DNA of 6,046 nucleotides from Hyphomicrobiales bacterium (GTDB taxonomy: Bacteria > Pseudomonadota > Alphaproteobacteria > Rhizobiales > Aestuariivirgaceae). Where the stretch lies: positions 1 through 6,046 of the forward strand of contig JANYGE010000090.1 of assembly GCA_025362535.1 (NCBI GenBank), given 5' to 3'. A program made the position numbers and the translations under genes. Below are positions 5,276-6,046 of the stretch, piece by piece. The notes under the pieces were generated by a model. It was given only the letters and a program-made list of their open reading frames with translations. It was not told the origin of the DNA and searched no databases. How positions within the stretch are numbered: the first letter of the stretch is position 1; each line of letters begins with the position of its first letter.

Positions 5276-6046
5276 ATGTCTCAAACCCTGCCAGATCGCG
5301 CAGCCAAAGCTACGCCGCCCCAGCTTGCCCGCCGCATCAAAGGCCTTAGCGACCGTGCAATAGCTTGGATATTTGTCGCACCGACAATTTTTCTGCTGCT
5401 TGCCATCAATATTTTTCCATTGATTTGGACGATCAGGCTGAGCCTGACAAATTATCGTGCCAATCAACCAAACCGTCCCCTGGTTTGGGTGGGTTTAGAA
5501 AACTATCGTCAGATTTTGAATGATCCAAATATCTGGAACACCATGCAGGTGACAGCGCATTTTCTATTTTGGACGATCTTCCTTCAGGTTTTGATTGGCT
5601 TTTCGCTCGCCTGGTTGATCAACCGCAAATTCAAAGGCAATGATTTATGGACAACAATCATTGTACTGCCGATGATGTTGTCTCCTGCGGTAGTGGGAAA
5701 TTTCTGGACATTTTTTTATCAGCCGCAAATTGGTATTTTCAATTATGTGATCGCCTATTTCACAGGCGCTGATCCTTCATCATTCACCATGATCGGCTCG
5801 GTTGATCTGGCCCCATGGGCAATTGTCATTGTTGATACGTGGATGTGGACGCCATTTGTAATGTTGATCTGCTTGGCAGGTCTGCGCTCGATTCCCACAT
5901 ACATCTACGAAGCCGCAGCCATCGATAGAGCCAGCAAGTGGCGTCAATTTTGGACCATTACCATTCCCATGGTGTTGCCATTCCTGATGTTGGCAGTGCT
6001 TTTTCGAGGCATCGAGAATTTCAAAATGTTCGATCTTGTCGTGCAA
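5276..6046 (+). CDS. CUT1 sugar ABC transporter permease, MalF/UgpA-like (partial, C-terminus cut by window edge)
   Basis: Inner-membrane channel subunit of the sugar importer whose binding protein is encoded 107 bp upstream. The frame from ATG 5276 is open for 257 codons to the last base. After a hydrophilic N-terminus come hydrophobic segments near 29-51, 92-115, 126-148, 179-203 and 231-246, matching a six-helix MalF-type core with the last helix missing. The cytoplasmic EAA loop, which docks on the ATPase, is at 212-231: EAAAIDRASKWRQFWTITIP. It fits EAA-x3-G-x9-I-x-L-P except that the conserved Gly is Arg218 and the Leu is Ile230. WVGLENYRQIL (71-81) is the usual segment after the first periplasmic turn. 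Family permeases have about 290-310 residues, so 40 or so are missing. A second permease should follow. The gene probably shares the promoter at 3744-3772 and is tuned by the intergenic hairpins. Confidence 0.92.
   Translation, partial: MSQTLPDRAAKATPPQLARRIKGLSDRAIAWIFVAPTIFLLLAINIFPLIWTIRLSLTNYRANQPNRPLVWVGLENYRQILNDPNIWNTMQVTAHFLFWTIFLQVLIGFSLAWLINRKFKGNDLWTTIIVLPMMLSPAVVGNFWTFFYQPQIGIFNYVIAYFTGADPSSFTMIGSVDLAPWAIVIVDTWMWTPFVMLICLAGLRSIPTYIYEAAAIDRASKWRQFWTITIPMVLPFLMLAVLFRGIENFKMFDLVVQ

Noticed and set aside
5192..5467. Open frame on the minus strand over the intergenic hairpins and permease start.
   Set aside because: The predicted protein has no recognisable family features and overlaps the well supported permease gene; it is a shadow frame.

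Overview
The window holds parts of two ABC solute importers that point in different directions, with a LacI-family regulator gene between them. Base composition is near half GC. The PotA/PotD-type and CUT1-type transporter proteins resemble those of Alphaproteobacteria, probably Hyphomicrobiales (rhizobia-like), but this is an impression from protein style and not a search result. I see no RNA gene, mobile element, CRISPR array or phage gene.

Left part, minus strand (1-2210): an ABC ATPase of the spermidine/putrescine (PotA-like) type comes first, followed 48 bp later by a Tat-exported PotD-like solute-binding protein that runs off the left edge. Permease genes are not in view and would be expected beyond position 1. 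A near-perfect sigma-54 (-24/-12) promoter lies 54 nt before the ATPase start codon, so this importer is probably controlled by RpoN and an enhancer-binding protein.

Middle (2211-3845): a 359 bp control region, the LacI-family regulator (2570-3604, plus strand), and a 241 bp AT-rich control region. Three copies of one 16-bp motif, each at most one base away from AAGAGGTACGTAACTC, sit at 2520-2535 (just before the regulator gene), 3718-3733 and 3749-3764 (before the next gene). The motif is a near-palindrome centred on CpG, as LacI-family operators usually are. The best copy fills the spacer behind a perfect TTGACA -35 box. This is a readable local circuit: the regulator represses itself and the importer downstream.

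Right part, plus strand (3846-6046): a Sec-exported CUT1-type sugar-binding protein (440 aa), an intergenic region with two tandem RNA hairpins, and the first 257 residues of a MalF/UgpA-like permease that runs off the right edge. The hairpins have no U-tract and more likely set a high ratio of binding protein to permease than stop transcription. A second permease, an ATPase and catabolic enzymes are expected further right.

Overall these are ordinary nutrient-uptake genes. The most valuable content is regulatory: the three-site operator set, the sigma-54 promoter and the tandem hairpins.
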